64,000 bases of DNA from the IMG/VR virus record IMGVR_UViG_3300042562_001598, positions 153,149 to 217,148 of that record; one strand, 5' to 3'. The notes below the pieces were generated by a model. That model searched no databases and had not been told where the DNA came from. It saw nothing but the letters and a program-made list of their open reading frames with translations. Made by a program: the position numbers and the translations under genes. Below, one piece after another: positions 1 to 7,056 of the stretch. The stretch is from a virus. Positions within the stretch are counted from its first letter, which is position 1. Each line of letters begins with the position of its first letter.

Positions 1-492
1 ATAAAAGATTACATAGGTAAAGACTTTATATATGTTGAGCTTCCTGAAACTGTATATACCGTTAAAGAGTGTATTGGGGATTTTGTTAAGATAACTTGGG
101 ATAATCGTGATGTTCATTATCATATATCTCAAGTGACGGATTTTTTTGGTGAGGGTATTTGGGAATTAATTGATTCATCAGATGTTGAGATAAGTTATGA
201 TGGTGGGGATATGGAACGATTAGATACTGGACTCACCAGGAGAATTGATTATAAGGATTGGGTTTTATATAAAGGGACTGAATATGTTAGGGAAGAAACT
301 CTATTTCTAAAACATAAGTTAATTGATTTCCATACCATAACTTGGAAAGAAAGATTTGGGAATGTTGATGTGGAATTTTATACAGATGATAAAGGTTGGT
401 CTAAAGATGGTTATCAGGATAAGAATAATCTCACCCCCGAGATTGAGTTGGAGTTTAAGAGAACAATTGGTAAGGACTTAATTTATAATTAA
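1..492 (+). CDS. hypothetical protein, 5' truncated by window edge
   Basis: The reading frame is open from base 1 and ends at the TAA of 490-492, so the gene starts outside the window. A GTG at 133 could be read as an internal start, but 44 codons of open, protein-like sequence precede it. The visible 163 residues are acidic and rich in aromatic residues. A short sequence near the visible N-terminus (IGKDFIY) is echoed at the C-terminus (IGKDLIY), hinting at an internal duplication. No family recognised. Confidence 0.7.
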   Translation: MKDYIGKDFIYVELPETVYTVKECIGDFVKITWDNRDVHYHISQVTDFFGEGIWELIDSSDVEISYDGGDMERLDTGLTRRIDYKDWVLYKGTEYVREETLFLKHKLIDFHTITWKERFGNVDVEFYTDDKGWSKDGYQDKNNLTPEIELEFKRTIGKDLIYN

Positions 493-504
493 TTATATTG
501 GGGG

Positions 505-568
505 GAAGATAATTTATTATATACCCCGGACTCGTTCCACTCGCAAAGAATCCCCGGCCCTTTTTTTG
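505..568 (+). repeat. dispersed intergenic repeat, copy 1
   Basis: Begins GAAGATAATTT, then TTATATACCCCGGACTC, and ends in CCCCGGCCC followed by a T-run. It matches the block at 1969-2033 over about 65 bp with substitutions. It lies between two convergently unrelated genes. Confidence 0.55.
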
Positions 569-577
569 GATATCGGC

Positions 578-586
578 ATATTTATA
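578..586 (+). promoter_or_regulatory. late-type promoter motif ATATTTATA
   Basis: ATATTTATA lies 15 bp before the ATG at 602. The same motif precedes about 20 other genes here, mainly those with the shared N-terminal leader. It resembles the T4 late element TATAAATA read on the opposite strand. Confidence 0.55.
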
Positions 587-601
587 TTAATATAATAGAT
601 T

Positions 602-913
602 ATGAAGATTATAATTACTGAAAGACAAAAGAATTTATTGACGGAGACCATACCTGCAGCCATTCGTAGAAGGTTGGACTCGGAGTATATTCACGAGATT
701 GCTGAGAATATTATTGAATATGATATTGACCCTTGTGAATGGGAAGATACTAATGATTTTATTGTTGATTTTGCTGATTTGATTGTTCATAACATTATTA
801 TTGATATCAATGATGGTGAGGCAACATCCAAAGAGAAGGACTTATTATGGCATTATGTGATTGATAATTTTGGTGGTTATATCAGAAACTTATATATTAG
901 AGAATGTCAATAG
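602..913 (+). CDS. leader-bearing hypothetical protein (103 aa)
   Basis: The N-terminus MKIIITERQKNLLTE is the leader shared by many proteins in this window, followed by an unrelated body. The body is acidic, predicted mainly helical, with a hydrophobic stretch FADLIVHNIIIDI that is too short and charged to be a clear membrane segment. It lies 3 nt upstream of another leader-bearing gene, so the two are probably co-transcribed from the late-type motif at 578. Function unknown. Confidence 0.75.
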   Translation: MKIIITERQKNLLTETIPAAIRRRLDSEYIHEIAENIIEYDIDPCEWEDTNDFIVDFADLIVHNIIIDINDGEATSKEKDLLWHYVIDNFGGYIRNLYIRECQ

Positions 914-916
914 ATT

Positions 917-1282
917 ATGAAAATATTAATTAAAGAAGGAATTGTAAAGAAAATGGTTAATCGTGTGTTAGGTTACGACTTAACCGACCATATTGAAATG
1001 ATTACCAGTTGGGAAGAGTTGGACGAATCATTGAAAGATAATGTATTCACTATTAATAAAAGTACTTTTAATTGGACTCTTAATAATTATGGTCCAATGT
1101 TTTGTTTTAATATTGGTGATACCAAATTCCTAGTTCAGAATCGCCCTGATGGATGGTATATACGTAGTGATAATGATGATTTACCTCTTAATATAGAGGA
1201 TGATGAATTATTGGATTATATTGGTATTGGTTTTATGGGAGTTAAACTCCAACAAGTAATTGATGAATTTGTAGAAGAATAA
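917..1282 (+). CDS. leader-bearing hypothetical protein (121 aa)
   Basis: Starts MKILIKEGIVKKMVNRV, a divergent version of the shared leader. The body is acidic and alternates strands and helices, with the segment NRPDGWYIRSDNDDLPL near residues 75-90. Three nt separate it from the preceding gene, and a strong terminator follows immediately. No family recognised. Confidence 0.75.
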   Translation: MKILIKEGIVKKMVNRVLGYDLTDHIEMITSWEELDESLKDNVFTINKSTFNWTLNNYGPMFCFNIGDTKFLVQNRPDGWYIRSDNDDLPLNIEDDELLDYIGIGFMGVKLQQVIDEFVEE

Positions 1283-1289
1283 AATAATA

Positions 1290-1314
1290 AACCCCCTTGA
1301 TTGGGGGTTTTTTT
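1290..1314 (+). terminator. intrinsic terminator
   Basis: AACCCCC-TTGA-TTGGGGG hairpin followed by seven T. The same hairpin, including its A-rich upstream flank, is repeated at 1395-1418. Confidence 0.85.
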
Positions 1315-1394
1315 ATGTTTTGTATCGCCGTAGTGAGGTTAAACCTCACAAAACAACTATGAAAGATAACATTTTGTTGAAAAATAAAATAATA

Positions 1395-1418
1395 AACCCC
1401 CTTGATTGGGGGTTTTTT
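1395..1418 (+). terminator. duplicate intrinsic terminator
   Basis: Copy of the 1290 terminator with the same AAAATAATAAACCCCC flank. The 80 bases between the two contain a perfect palindrome, GTGAGGTTAAACCTCAC, and no gene. Confidence 0.8.
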
Positions 1419-1470
1419 ATGTTCATTATTTTTATTTGTTTAAGTATCTGAACTTTTTTATAAATTGAAC

Positions 1471-1479
1471 ATATTTATA
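1471..1479 (+). promoter_or_regulatory. late-type promoter motif
   Basis: ATATTTATA followed by ATAAAA, 12 bp before the ATG at 1492. Confidence 0.5.
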
Positions 1480-1491
1480 ATAAAAGCTATT

Positions 1492-1935
1492 ATGAAAAAA
1501 TGTACAAAATGTGGTGAAACTAAAGAATCGTGTAATTTTAGACCAAGAGGTAAAAGTTTGTTTTCCTGGTGTAAAAAATGTGAGTCAATTGGTAATTATG
1601 CAAGAGCTAAAGCGAAATATGTCCCAAAACCAATAAAACCTAAAGTCTTTAAGAGTGTTGAGGAAATAAGAATCGCGGCTAAGAAAAGAATGTTAAAGCA
1701 CCGATATGGCATTACTTTAGCACAATATGAAGATATGTATACTAATCAAAATGGGAAATGTGGTATATGTAAAAAAGACTATCATTTAGGAGGTTCAAAA
1801 GGGTTATTTGTTGACCATAACCATAAAACTATGGAAGTTAGAGGATTACTTTGTAGAAATTGTAATTCAGCTATTGGTCAATTATATGAGTGTAAAGATA
1901 TACTAAATGAAGCTATCAAATATTTAGACCTTTAA
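1492..1935 (+). CDS. recombination endonuclease VII-like HNH protein
   Basis: The 147-residue protein starts with a CxxC...CxxC zinc motif (CTKCG and WCKKC). It continues with the endonuclease VII signature: YGITLAQYEDMY, then CGICKK, LFVDHNHKT and RGLLCRNCNSAIG. The paired cysteines and DHNH are the expected zinc and catalytic residues. T4 endonuclease VII resolves branched DNA before packaging, while many free-standing relatives behave as mobile HNH nucleases. The ATG at 1492 is preferred over 1465 because it follows the late-type motif at 1471 at normal spacing. Whether this copy is a resolvase or a homing enzyme cannot be decided. Confidence 0.85.
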   Translation: MKKCTKCGETKESCNFRPRGKSLFSWCKKCESIGNYARAKAKYVPKPIKPKVFKSVEEIRIAAKKRMLKHRYGITLAQYEDMYTNQNGKCGICKKDYHLGGSKGLFVDHNHKTMEVRGLLCRNCNSAIGQLYECKDILNEAIKYLDL

Positions 1936-1968
1936 CGAAATACATACTTCATAAATGTTAAACATAAA

Positions 1969-2033
1969 GAAGATAATTTCTTATGTACCCCGAACTCCCT
2001 CCGGTCGCGAGAAATCCCCAGCCCCTTTTTTGG
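1969..2033 (+). repeat. dispersed intergenic repeat, copy 2
   Basis: GAAGATAATTTCTTATGTACC, then CCGAACTCCCTCCGGTCGCG and CCCCAGCCCCTTTTTT. Matches copy 1 (505-568). Its core GAACTCCCTCCGGTCGC recurs at 7130-7150. Confidence 0.55.
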
Positions 2034-2035
2034 TA

Positions 2036-2461
2036 TTATTTTGTTTTGCCCCAGGTCTTACCTTTTCCTTTGTCTTTACACTTGGCAGGCGTTGGTCTAC
2101 AGGCCGGATATTTGCTCCTGGATTCACCTTCTTGTCTTCCGCAAGCTTTGTATCCACCTTTTCCATCTGGTGCGTTACAATCAACCCATCCGCCTTGTTT
2201 TCCTTTTGGTCCTTTTCTTTTGAACCATTGATGTAGTGATTCCTTTTCTGTTACTTCGGTTGATTCTTTAATATCCTTCCAAATATTTCCTTTTCTGCAT
2301 CTAACGATTGCTCCGGATTTATATGCCGATGGTTTATCGTATTTTCTATCCGCAATTCTTTGGCATCTATCTTTTTTCTTTTCTTCAAGGACTTCGGTCT
2401 CAATAAGAATTTGGTTGATTATTCTTATCAAATCTGATTCCGTTAATTTTATAACTTTCAT
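2036..2461 (-). CDS. leader-bearing basic cysteine-rich protein
   Basis: 141 residues beginning MKVIKLTESDLIRIINQIL, the shared leader, then KK-rich linkers. Near residues 33-60 is a module RCQRIADRKYD...RCRKGNIWK. A second module around residues 80-130 has LHQWFKRK, GGWVDCNAP, ACGRQEGE and PACRPTPAKC. The second module resembles a small domain of unknown function (DUF5872-like) seen in viral proteins; I recall this from memory and could not check it. The protein is very basic at its C-terminus. The late-type motif on the minus strand (2476-2484) lies directly upstream. Virion association is a guess. Confidence 0.75.
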   Translation of the reverse strand: MKVIKLTESDLIRIINQILIETEVLEEKKKDRCQRIADRKYDKPSAYKSGAIVRCRKGNIWKDIKESTEVTEKESLHQWFKRKGPKGKQGGWVDCNAPDGKGGYKACGRQEGESRSKYPACRPTPAKCKDKGKGKTWGKTK

Positions 2462-2475
2462 AATCGTATTTTAAT

Positions 2476-2484
2476 TATAAATAT
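2476..2484 (-). promoter_or_regulatory. late-type promoter motif
   Basis: Minus-strand ATATTTATA, 14 bp before the start at 2461. Confidence 0.5.
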
Positions 2485-2490
2485 TATGGA

Positions 2491-2694
2491 TTATCGTTTA
2501 AGCGACCCCCAAATTGAAAGATAAATGAACCTGGTTGATGTATCCCATAATGAAACATTGACTGATTTCCATAATGAACTATTAATAAATTCACCTGTTA
2601 AATCATGAACTGATGGGATAATTGATTCATATATACATGTTGAATTGCTTCTTGGTCCATTACCTAAAAACTTAACTGGTTTTCCTACTTTCAT
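2491..2694 (-). CDS. SVxx-family small protein, array member 21 (last)
   Basis: 67 residues. The start is MKVGKPVKF, a shortened form of the array's usual MKTKxxLGKSV. Only scattered SV/SL units remain (KSVNVSL, LSIWGSL), so this is one of the most diverged copies. Its ATG overlaps the stop of the upstream member by 4 nt (ATGA). Confidence 0.65.
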   Translation of the reverse strand: MKVGKPVKFLGNGPRSNSTCIYESIIPSVHDLTGEFINSSLWKSVNVSLWDTSTRFIYLSIWGSLKR

Positions 2695-2873
2695 AACTTG
2701 GATATTCTAACTAATCTAATGGAATTATTAACTTTATCTTTAATTTGTTCATAGATATAACCTTCAACGGGGTTATATGTTGATTCTGACACTGAATTAC
2801 CTATTGGGCTATGTAATGACCAAAATATGGATGAAAATAATTTTCTTCTAACGGATATAAGTTTTGTTTTCAT
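2691..2873 (-). CDS. SVxx-family small protein, array member 20
   Basis: 60 residues from MKTKLISVRRKL. The in-frame start 15 codons upstream is less likely because all members begin MKTK-like and overlap the previous stop by 4 nt. A few SV/SI units remain (NSVSESTYNPVEG). Confidence 0.65.
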   Translation of the reverse strand: MKTKLISVRRKLFSSIFWSLHSPIGNSVSESTYNPVEGYIYEQIKDKVNNSIRLVRISKL

Positions 2874-3064
2874 GATAAAGTTTTCATTGGTAATGTTATT
2901 TCTCTTAAATTTTCCCAAATTGAACTATTAAATAAGTCTTTTTTTTGTTGAATAACAAATAAATCTGCTGATTTTTTTAATAAAACATCTGTTGGAACAT
3001 GTAATGACCAATTAACCTTACCAATAAGTCTATTTGCGACTGATTTCCCCAACTTTGTTTTCAT
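2870..3064 (-). CDS. SVxx-family small protein, array member 19
   Basis: 64 residues, MKTKLGKSVANRLIG then a lysine-rich middle (LLKKSADLF) with few repeats. ATGA overlaps at both ends. Confidence 0.65.
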   Translation of the reverse strand: MKTKLGKSVANRLIGKVNWSLHVPTDVLLKKSADLFVIQQKKDLFNSSIWENLREITLPMKTLS

Positions 3065-3258
3065 AACACTATCACCCATCTTGTTAAATTATTAATTGGT
3101 CTCCACACTGAAACATTAACAAAACCCCACACTGAATTTTTTGGTGCCATATATACCTCCTCGTTAACAGAATCTAAAACTGAATTATAGACTGAATTAA
3201 CAATTACATTATTTATTTTATATCTAACTGGTTTCCCCAATTTTACCTTTGTTTTCAT
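3061..3258 (-). CDS. SVxx-family small protein, array member 18
   Basis: 65 residues. MKTKVKLGKPVRYKIN head, then NSVYNSVLDSVNEEVY, and a C-terminal tail NNLTRWVIVL that recurs in members 11 and 7. ATGA overlaps at both ends. Confidence 0.7.
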   Translation of the reverse strand: MKTKVKLGKPVRYKINNVIVNSVYNSVLDSVNEEVYMAPKNSVWGFVNVSVWRPINNLTRWVIVL

Positions 3259-3458
3259 AATAAAGTTTTCATTAGTTCATCTATTGGGTCATATATTGTT
3301 TCATAAACTAAATTCGTCCCAGACCAAAACACTGAATTAGTTATTGTTTCACTGACTGATTTATAAACCAACTTATCAACCGAATTAGTTATTGCAATAC
3401 ACAAAGAAATATTCAGTTTTTCATCAACAGGGTTCCCCAATTTTACCTTTGTTTTCAT
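3255..3458 (-). CDS. SVxx-family small protein, array member 17
   Basis: 67 residues from MKTKVKLGNPVDEKLN. The start at 3458 gives the usual 4-nt overlap with member 16; an upstream in-frame ATG exists. The SV/TV units (NSVDKLVYKSVSETITNSVF) are degenerate. Confidence 0.7.
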   Translation of the reverse strand: MKTKVKLGNPVDEKLNISLCIAITNSVDKLVYKSVSETITNSVFWSGTNLVYETIYDPIDELMKTLL

Positions 3459-3700
3459 AAATTTATTCTCCATCTTGTTGAAGTATGTAATGGTGTAATC
3501 ACCGAATTAACAACCAACTTATGAACTCCATTGCTAACTGATTCCCTAACAGAACTCCACACTGAATTAAACAATGAATTATTCACTGAATCATACACTG
3601 AACCATACACTGAATCACTCACTGAATCACTCACTGACCTACCCACTGACCTATTCACTTTAGTCTTAACTGACTTACCCAATTTAATCTTTGTTTTCAT
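3455..3700 (-). CDS. SVxx-family small protein, array member 16 (archetype)
   Basis: 81 residues and the clearest example of the family. After MKTKIKLGKSVKTKVN comes an almost perfect run of four-residue units, for example SVSDSVSDSVYGSVYDSV (residues about 23-40), then SVWSSVRESV. In DNA this is a 12-bp period. The tail STRWRINL recurs in member 12. No signal peptide or membrane segment. Function unknown. Confidence 0.8.
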   Translation of the reverse strand: MKTKIKLGKSVKTKVNRSVGRSVSDSVSDSVYGSVYDSVNNSLFNSVWSSVRESVSNGVHKLVVNSVITPLHTSTRWRINL

Positions 3701-3876
3701 AATATAATGTTTGTTAAACTTCTGATTGGAGAATACACTGAATCATCCACTAAGTTACTCACCGAAATATCCATTTCACTCCTAACTGGACAATACACTG
3801 ACCTACTCACTAAACTATACACTTTATCCTTAACCGATTTCCCCAATATAATCCTGGGGGATATTACTTCTTTCAT
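3697..3876 (-). CDS. SVxx-family small protein, array member 15
   Basis: 59 residues, read directly from the sequence. It starts MKEVISPRIILGKSV, an alternative head also seen in members 14 and 7, then VYSLVSRSVYCPV and DISVSNLVDDSVYSPI. Its stop overlaps the ATG of member 16 and its ATG overlaps the stop of member 14. Confidence 0.75.
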   Translation of the reverse strand: MKEVISPRIILGKSVKDKVYSLVSRSVYCPVRSEMDISVSNLVDDSVYSPIRSLTNIIL

Positions 3877-4133
3877 ATATTATTATTTATTGAAGTCCAA
3901 ACCAAACTATGAACTGACCTACCCACTGAACGATACACTGAAGACCTTACCAATCTCCTTACTGAATCATACACTGAAATATCTACTGAACTCCACACTA
4001 AATCATCTACTGTCCAAACCGTAGTATTAACCGACCCAATACTTGATTCCTTCACATAATTATGTAGATAAACTCTCACTTTATCACTAACTGATTTCCC
4101 CAAGACTAACTTGGGGGGTATTACTTCTTTCAT
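3873..4133 (-). CDS. SVxx-family small protein, array member 14
   Basis: 86 residues, the longest member. Head MKEVIPPKLVLGKSV. Repeats from about residue 40: SSVDISVYDSVRRLVRSSVY then RSVGRSVHSLV. ATGA overlaps both neighbours. Confidence 0.75.
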   Translation of the reverse strand: MKEVIPPKLVLGKSVSDKVRVYLHNYVKESSIGSVNTTVWTVDDLVWSSVDISVYDSVRRLVRSSVYRSVGRSVHSLVWTSINNNI

Positions 4134-4309
4134 ATTCTATTATTTATTGAATTAGTCACTGAACCACTTACTGAATTCCACACTGAACTTCTCACTGAAA
4201 GGTTTACTGAATTATCCAATGAATCATACACTAAACTCCACACTGAACCATACACTGAACCATACACTTTATCTATAACCGACTTCCCCAATTTTACCTT
4301 TGTTTTCAT
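4130..4309 (-). CDS. SVxx-family small protein, array member 13
   Basis: 59 residues from MKTKVKLGKSVIDKVY, then GSVYGSVWSLVYDSLDNSV and RSSVWNSVSGSV. The start at 4309 is chosen for the 4-nt overlap with member 12. Confidence 0.75.
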   Translation of the reverse strand: MKTKVKLGKSVIDKVYGSVYGSVWSLVYDSLDNSVNLSVRSSVWNSVSGSVTNSINNRI

Positions 4310-4455
4310 AAATTTATTCTCCATCTCATTGAAATATTAATTGAATCTCTCACTGAACTCCATACTGAATTAGTCACTGGAATACTCACTGAACTAACAA
4401 TTGTATTATTTATTTTATATCTAACAGGTTCCCCCAATTTTACCTTTGTTTTCAT
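4306..4455 (-). CDS. SVxx-family small protein, array member 12
   Basis: 49 residues, the shortest member. MKTKVKLGEPVRYKINN head nearly identical to member 18, then SSVSIPVTNSVWSSVRDSI, and tail RWRINL as in member 16. Confidence 0.7.
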   Translation of the reverse strand: MKTKVKLGEPVRYKINNTIVSSVSIPVTNSVWSSVRDSINISMRWRINL

Positions 4456-4628
4456 AATGCTATTACCCATCTTGTTAAATCATTAATTGGTTCCATTGTT
4501 AATTTATTTGTATCCCATATTGAATCCCAAGCGACATCCTTTAATGAATTATATGTTGAAAAATTTACTGATGTATGAACTGATTCATATATTTCACGCC
4601 TAACCGATTCCCCCAATTTTGCTTTCAT
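4452..4628 (-). CDS. SVxx-family small protein, array member 11
   Basis: 58 residues from MKAKLGESVRREIYESV; the tail NDLTRWVIAL matches member 18. The repeats are decayed in the middle (DVAWDSIWDTNKL). Confidence 0.65.
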   Translation of the reverse strand: MKAKLGESVRREIYESVHTSVNFSTYNSLKDVAWDSIWDTNKLTMEPINDLTRWVIAL

Positions 4629-4810
4629 AACTTTAATTTCCACGCTAATGATTCATCAATTGAACGCCTCACCGAACTTCTCACTGAACCCCTCAATGAA
4701 AGTTCCACTGTCTTATTCACAGGACTATATACTTCACTATATACTGAACCAAACAATGAATTATCCACTAAACTCCAAACTGACTTACCTAACTCTAACT
4801 TTGTTTTCAT
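4625..4810 (-). CDS. SVxx-family small protein, array member 10
   Basis: 61 residues: MKTKLELGKSVWSLVDNSL, then GSVYSEVYSPV and RGSVRSSVRRSI. Three nt separate it from member 9, one of only three junctions without an ATGA overlap. Confidence 0.7.
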   Translation of the reverse strand: MKTKLELGKSVWSLVDNSLFGSVYSEVYSPVNKTVELSLRGSVRSSVRRSIDESLAWKLKL

Positions 4811-4813
4811 AAT

Positions 4814-5011
4814 TTATTTATTTATTGAATTATTAATAGGTTCAACTATTAAATTTCTAATTGGAATCCAAACTAATCTCAAAACTGGACTCCACACTGA
4901 ACTATGTATTGAACTACTTACTGAACTACTTACTAAAATAGTCACTGAACTATTCACTGAATTATTAATTAATTCACTAACTGACTTACCTAACTCTATC
5001 TTTGTTTTCAT
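4814..5011 (-). CDS. SVxx-family small protein, array member 9
   Basis: 65 residues: MKTKIELGKSVSELINNSV, then SSVTILVSSSVSSSIHSSV. The tail turns hydrophobic (RLVWIPIRNLIVEPI). Confidence 0.75.
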   Translation of the reverse strand: MKTKIELGKSVSELINNSVNSSVTILVSSSVSSSIHSSVWSPVLRLVWIPIRNLIVEPINNSINK

Positions 5012-5205
5012 AATCTTATTCTTATTAAACGACTAATTGAAATATTCACTGAACTCTGTAATGAAGCCCACACTGAATCATTGATTAAACCAATTACTGA
5101 ACTAACCAATGAACTATCCACAGAATAATACACCGAATCCCACACTTTCATTGAATTATTTATGTCACCCTTAACATTTTTACCTAACTCTAACTTTGTT
5201 TTCAT
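5008..5205 (-). CDS. SVxx-family small protein, array member 8
   Basis: 65 residues from MKTKLELGKNVKGDINN, with DSVYYSVDSSLVSSV and DSVWASLQSSVNISI. The start at 5205 gives the 4-nt overlap with member 7. Confidence 0.75.
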   Translation of the reverse strand: MKTKLELGKNVKGDINNSMKVWDSVYYSVDSSLVSSVIGLINDSVWASLQSSVNISISRLIRIRL

Positions 5206-5387
5206 AATCTTACACTCCATCTTGTTAAATCATTAATTTGTCTCCAAGTTGAACGATATATTGAATTATATACTAGTTTTGATGTTGATTTCCTTATTGG
5301 ATAATGCACTGAATTCTTCACTAATTGATACACTGACTTACCAACTGATTTTCCTAATCTAACCTTGGGGGTTATAACTTCTCCCAT
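5202..5387 (-). CDS. SVxx-family small protein, array member 7
   Basis: 61 residues. MGEVITPKVRLGKSV head as in members 14 and 15; tail NDLTRWSVRL shared with members 11 and 18. The start overlaps the end of member 6 by about 16 nt. Confidence 0.7.
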   Translation of the reverse strand: MGEVITPKVRLGKSVGKSVYQLVKNSVHYPIRKSTSKLVYNSIYRSTWRQINDLTRWSVRL

Positions 5388-5611
5388 AATCTATTATTTA
5401 TTGAATTACAAATAGGATTATATACTGAACTCCGCACTGAAATATGCACTGAAACATACACTGAATTAGTCACTGATTCACTTACTAAACCGCTCACTGA
5501 ACCACACATAGAACTATACGCTGAACGACACACGGAATCATGTACTGAAATATCCACCGAACCCCTCACTTTAACCTTAACTGGTTTTCCTAATCTAATC
5601 TTTGTATTCAT
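5372..5611 (-). CDS. SVxx-family small protein, array member 6
   Basis: 79 residues: MNTKIRLGKPVKVKVRGSV, then long regular repeats such as GSVSGLVSESVTNSVYVSV and ISVRSSVYNPI. Two cysteines sit within repeat units. Confidence 0.75.
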   Translation of the reverse strand: MNTKIRLGKPVKVKVRGSVDISVHDSVCRSAYSSMCGSVSGLVSESVTNSVYVSVHISVRSSVYNPICNSINNRLWEKL

Positions 5612-5618
5612 ATTATAA

Positions 5619-5777
5619 TTAATTTTTAAGTTTTTCTATAGGGATACTCACTGAACGCCAAACTGAATTGTAGGGAAAGTTCCACACTGAATCATTGACC
5701 GAAATAACTATTGAAAGATATAATAACTCAATAATTTCATTCCGTTGCATTACCTTAATTGGTTTACCTAATTTCAT
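5619..5777 (-). CDS. SVxx-family small protein, array member 5
   Basis: 52 residues read directly: MKLGKPIKVMQRNEIIELL, then VISVNDSVWNFPYNSVW and RSVSIPIEKLKN. Repeats are few but the LGKP head and ATGA overlap with member 4 place it in the family. Confidence 0.65.
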   Translation of the reverse strand: MKLGKPIKVMQRNEIIELLYLSIVISVNDSVWNFPYNSVWRSVSIPIEKLKN

Positions 5778-5965
5778 AATCTATTTGTTATTGAATCAAC
5801 CACTAAACCCCACACTGACATAAAGACTAAATCCCTAACTAAATCTCTCACATTATTATTAGTTATATGATATGATTGACTCAACATATCATCACTCACT
5901 AAAATATCAACTGAGCTACATACTGACCTTCCAACTGATTTACCTAAAATAATATTTCTTTTCAT
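5774..5965 (-). CDS. SVxx-family small protein, array member 4
   Basis: 63 residues: MKRNIILGKSVGRSVCSSV, a divergent middle (DDMLSQSYHITNNN), then RDLVRDLVFMSVWGLV. Confidence 0.65.
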   Translation of the reverse strand: MKRNIILGKSVGRSVCSSVDILVSDDMLSQSYHITNNNVRDLVRDLVFMSVWGLVVDSITNRL

Positions 5966-6132
5966 AATTTAATCCTCCATATCATTAAATTATTAATTGG
6001 TGTTCTAATTGAATCCCAACCTTTATCTAAAAGATTAGTTGTACGAATAGTCATTGACCATTTCACAGAGTTACTTACCGAACTCTTAAATAAGTAACCA
6101 ATTGGTTTTCCTATTTCTATCTTTGTTTTCAT
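5962..6132 (-). CDS. SVxx-family small protein, array member 3
   Basis: 56 residues read directly: MKTKIEIGKPIGYLFKSSV, SNSVKWSM, tail NNLMIWRIKL. ATGA overlaps at both ends. Confidence 0.65.
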   Translation of the reverse strand: MKTKIEIGKPIGYLFKSSVSNSVKWSMTIRTTNLLDKGWDSIRTPINNLMIWRIKL

Positions 6133-6320
6133 ATACTTCTTCTTATTGAACGAGCCATTGAACTATCCACTGAATTTCTAACCGGGACACACACTGACTC
6201 ACTCACAAAGATATAAGATTGGTTATTAAACTTAAAGTATATCAGTTCCTCTGTTTTATCTTCAACCATCTTATATATAAATTTATTCACCTCATTCTTA
6301 AGTGATTTCCCTGTTTTCAT
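6129..6320 (-). CDS. SVxx-family small protein, array member 2
   Basis: 63 residues: MKTGKSLKNEVNKFIYK, an insert rich in charged and aromatic residues, then SESVCVPVRNSVDSSM. Head is shortened (lacks the IKL segment). Confidence 0.65.
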   Translation of the reverse strand: MKTGKSLKNEVNKFIYKMVEDKTEELIYFKFNNQSYIFVSESVCVPVRNSVDSSMARSIRRSI

Positions 6321-6523
6321 TCTAATAATCTATTTTTTATTGTTTCTATAATTGGTGACCAAGCTAACCATTGTACTAAATCATCCACCGAATCATAAAT
6401 TATATCATCAACTAAATTATAAACTGAATTATTCACCAATTTATCAATTGATGGATACATATTACCCCCAATATCCCATATTTCTTCACTAATTGGTTTC
6501 CCCAATTTTATCTTTGTTTTCAT
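6317..6523 (-). CDS. SVxx-family small protein, array member 1 (first)
   Basis: 68 residues: MKTKIKLGKPISEEIWD, then NNSVYNLVDDIIYDSVDDLV. The first gene of the 21-member run, 11 nt after the HD-domain gene, so probably in the same transcript. Confidence 0.7.
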   Translation of the reverse strand: MKTKIKLGKPISEEIWDIGGNMYPSIDKLVNNSVYNLVDDIIYDSVDDLVQWLAWSPIIETIKNRLLE

Positions 6524-6534
6524 ATAATTGTTTA

Positions 6535-7035
6535 TTAAAGGTGAGTGCCACCGCCATCCAATTTATTTGTAAAATCCATCAACTTACCAAAAGAAGGGTG
6601 CGAGGATACTGGTTCCTTTTTAACATCTTTCATTACTTCCCAGATTGATGGTTTAACTTTCATATGGTTTTGGACCAAGTATTTTATTTCATCAACATCT
6701 GTATTGTTGAATGAGGAAATCCAACCACTGAAATCTTCAACATATTTGGTTGATTTATTCTCATGACCATATGCTGTTGGTTGGCCGGTTTTCGGATTAA
6801 TTGCGTATGTATCTATTTTCCCAAGGTCGTGGAATAATGCTGACATAATCATATTTGGGTCACCAGGGAAATGATGGTATGCTCGTTTTACAACAACAAG
6901 AATATGTTTCAAGGTATTTCCCTCCGGATGCCAATTTGGATTTTGTTTCGCATTCCATTGACTAAAGAATAATTTCTGTAATTCCTTGGGTGCTGACTTA
7001 ATTAATGATTTTGGTGTTCCTGGTATTGTATTCAT
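6535..7035 (-). CDS. HD-domain phosphohydrolase
   Basis: 166 residues from MNTIPGTPKSLIK. It carries an HD signature: HPEGNTLKHIL, then the metal-binding ALFHDLGK, and further histidines in YGHENKSTKYV and LVQNHMKVK. HD proteins hydrolyse phosphate esters of nucleotides or RNA ends; the substrate here is unknown. The ATG at 7035 is chosen because a host-type promoter lies at 7057-7064, which would place longer starts outside the transcript. The gene leads into the SVxx array on the same strand. Confidence 0.8.
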   Translation of the reverse strand: MNTIPGTPKSLIKSAPKELQKLFFSQWNAKQNPNWHPEGNTLKHILVVVKRAYHHFPGDPNMIMSALFHDLGKIDTYAINPKTGQPTAYGHENKSTKYVEDFSGWISSFNNTDVDEIKYLVQNHMKVKPSIWEVMKDVKKEPVSSHPSFGKLMDFTNKLDGGGTHL

Positions 7036-7056
7036 AATTCGTTCTTTTGATTGGAA

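Noticed and set aside
1955-2236. Plus-strand ORFs overlapping the 2036-2461 gene
   Set aside because: They overlap a leader-bearing gene with promoter motif on the other strand and include the dispersed repeat.
2491-6523. CRISPR-like or simple satellite repeat
   Set aside because: The 12-bp periodicity is not made of constant repeats and unique spacers. It follows codon frame in 21 coupled ORFs with conserved starts.
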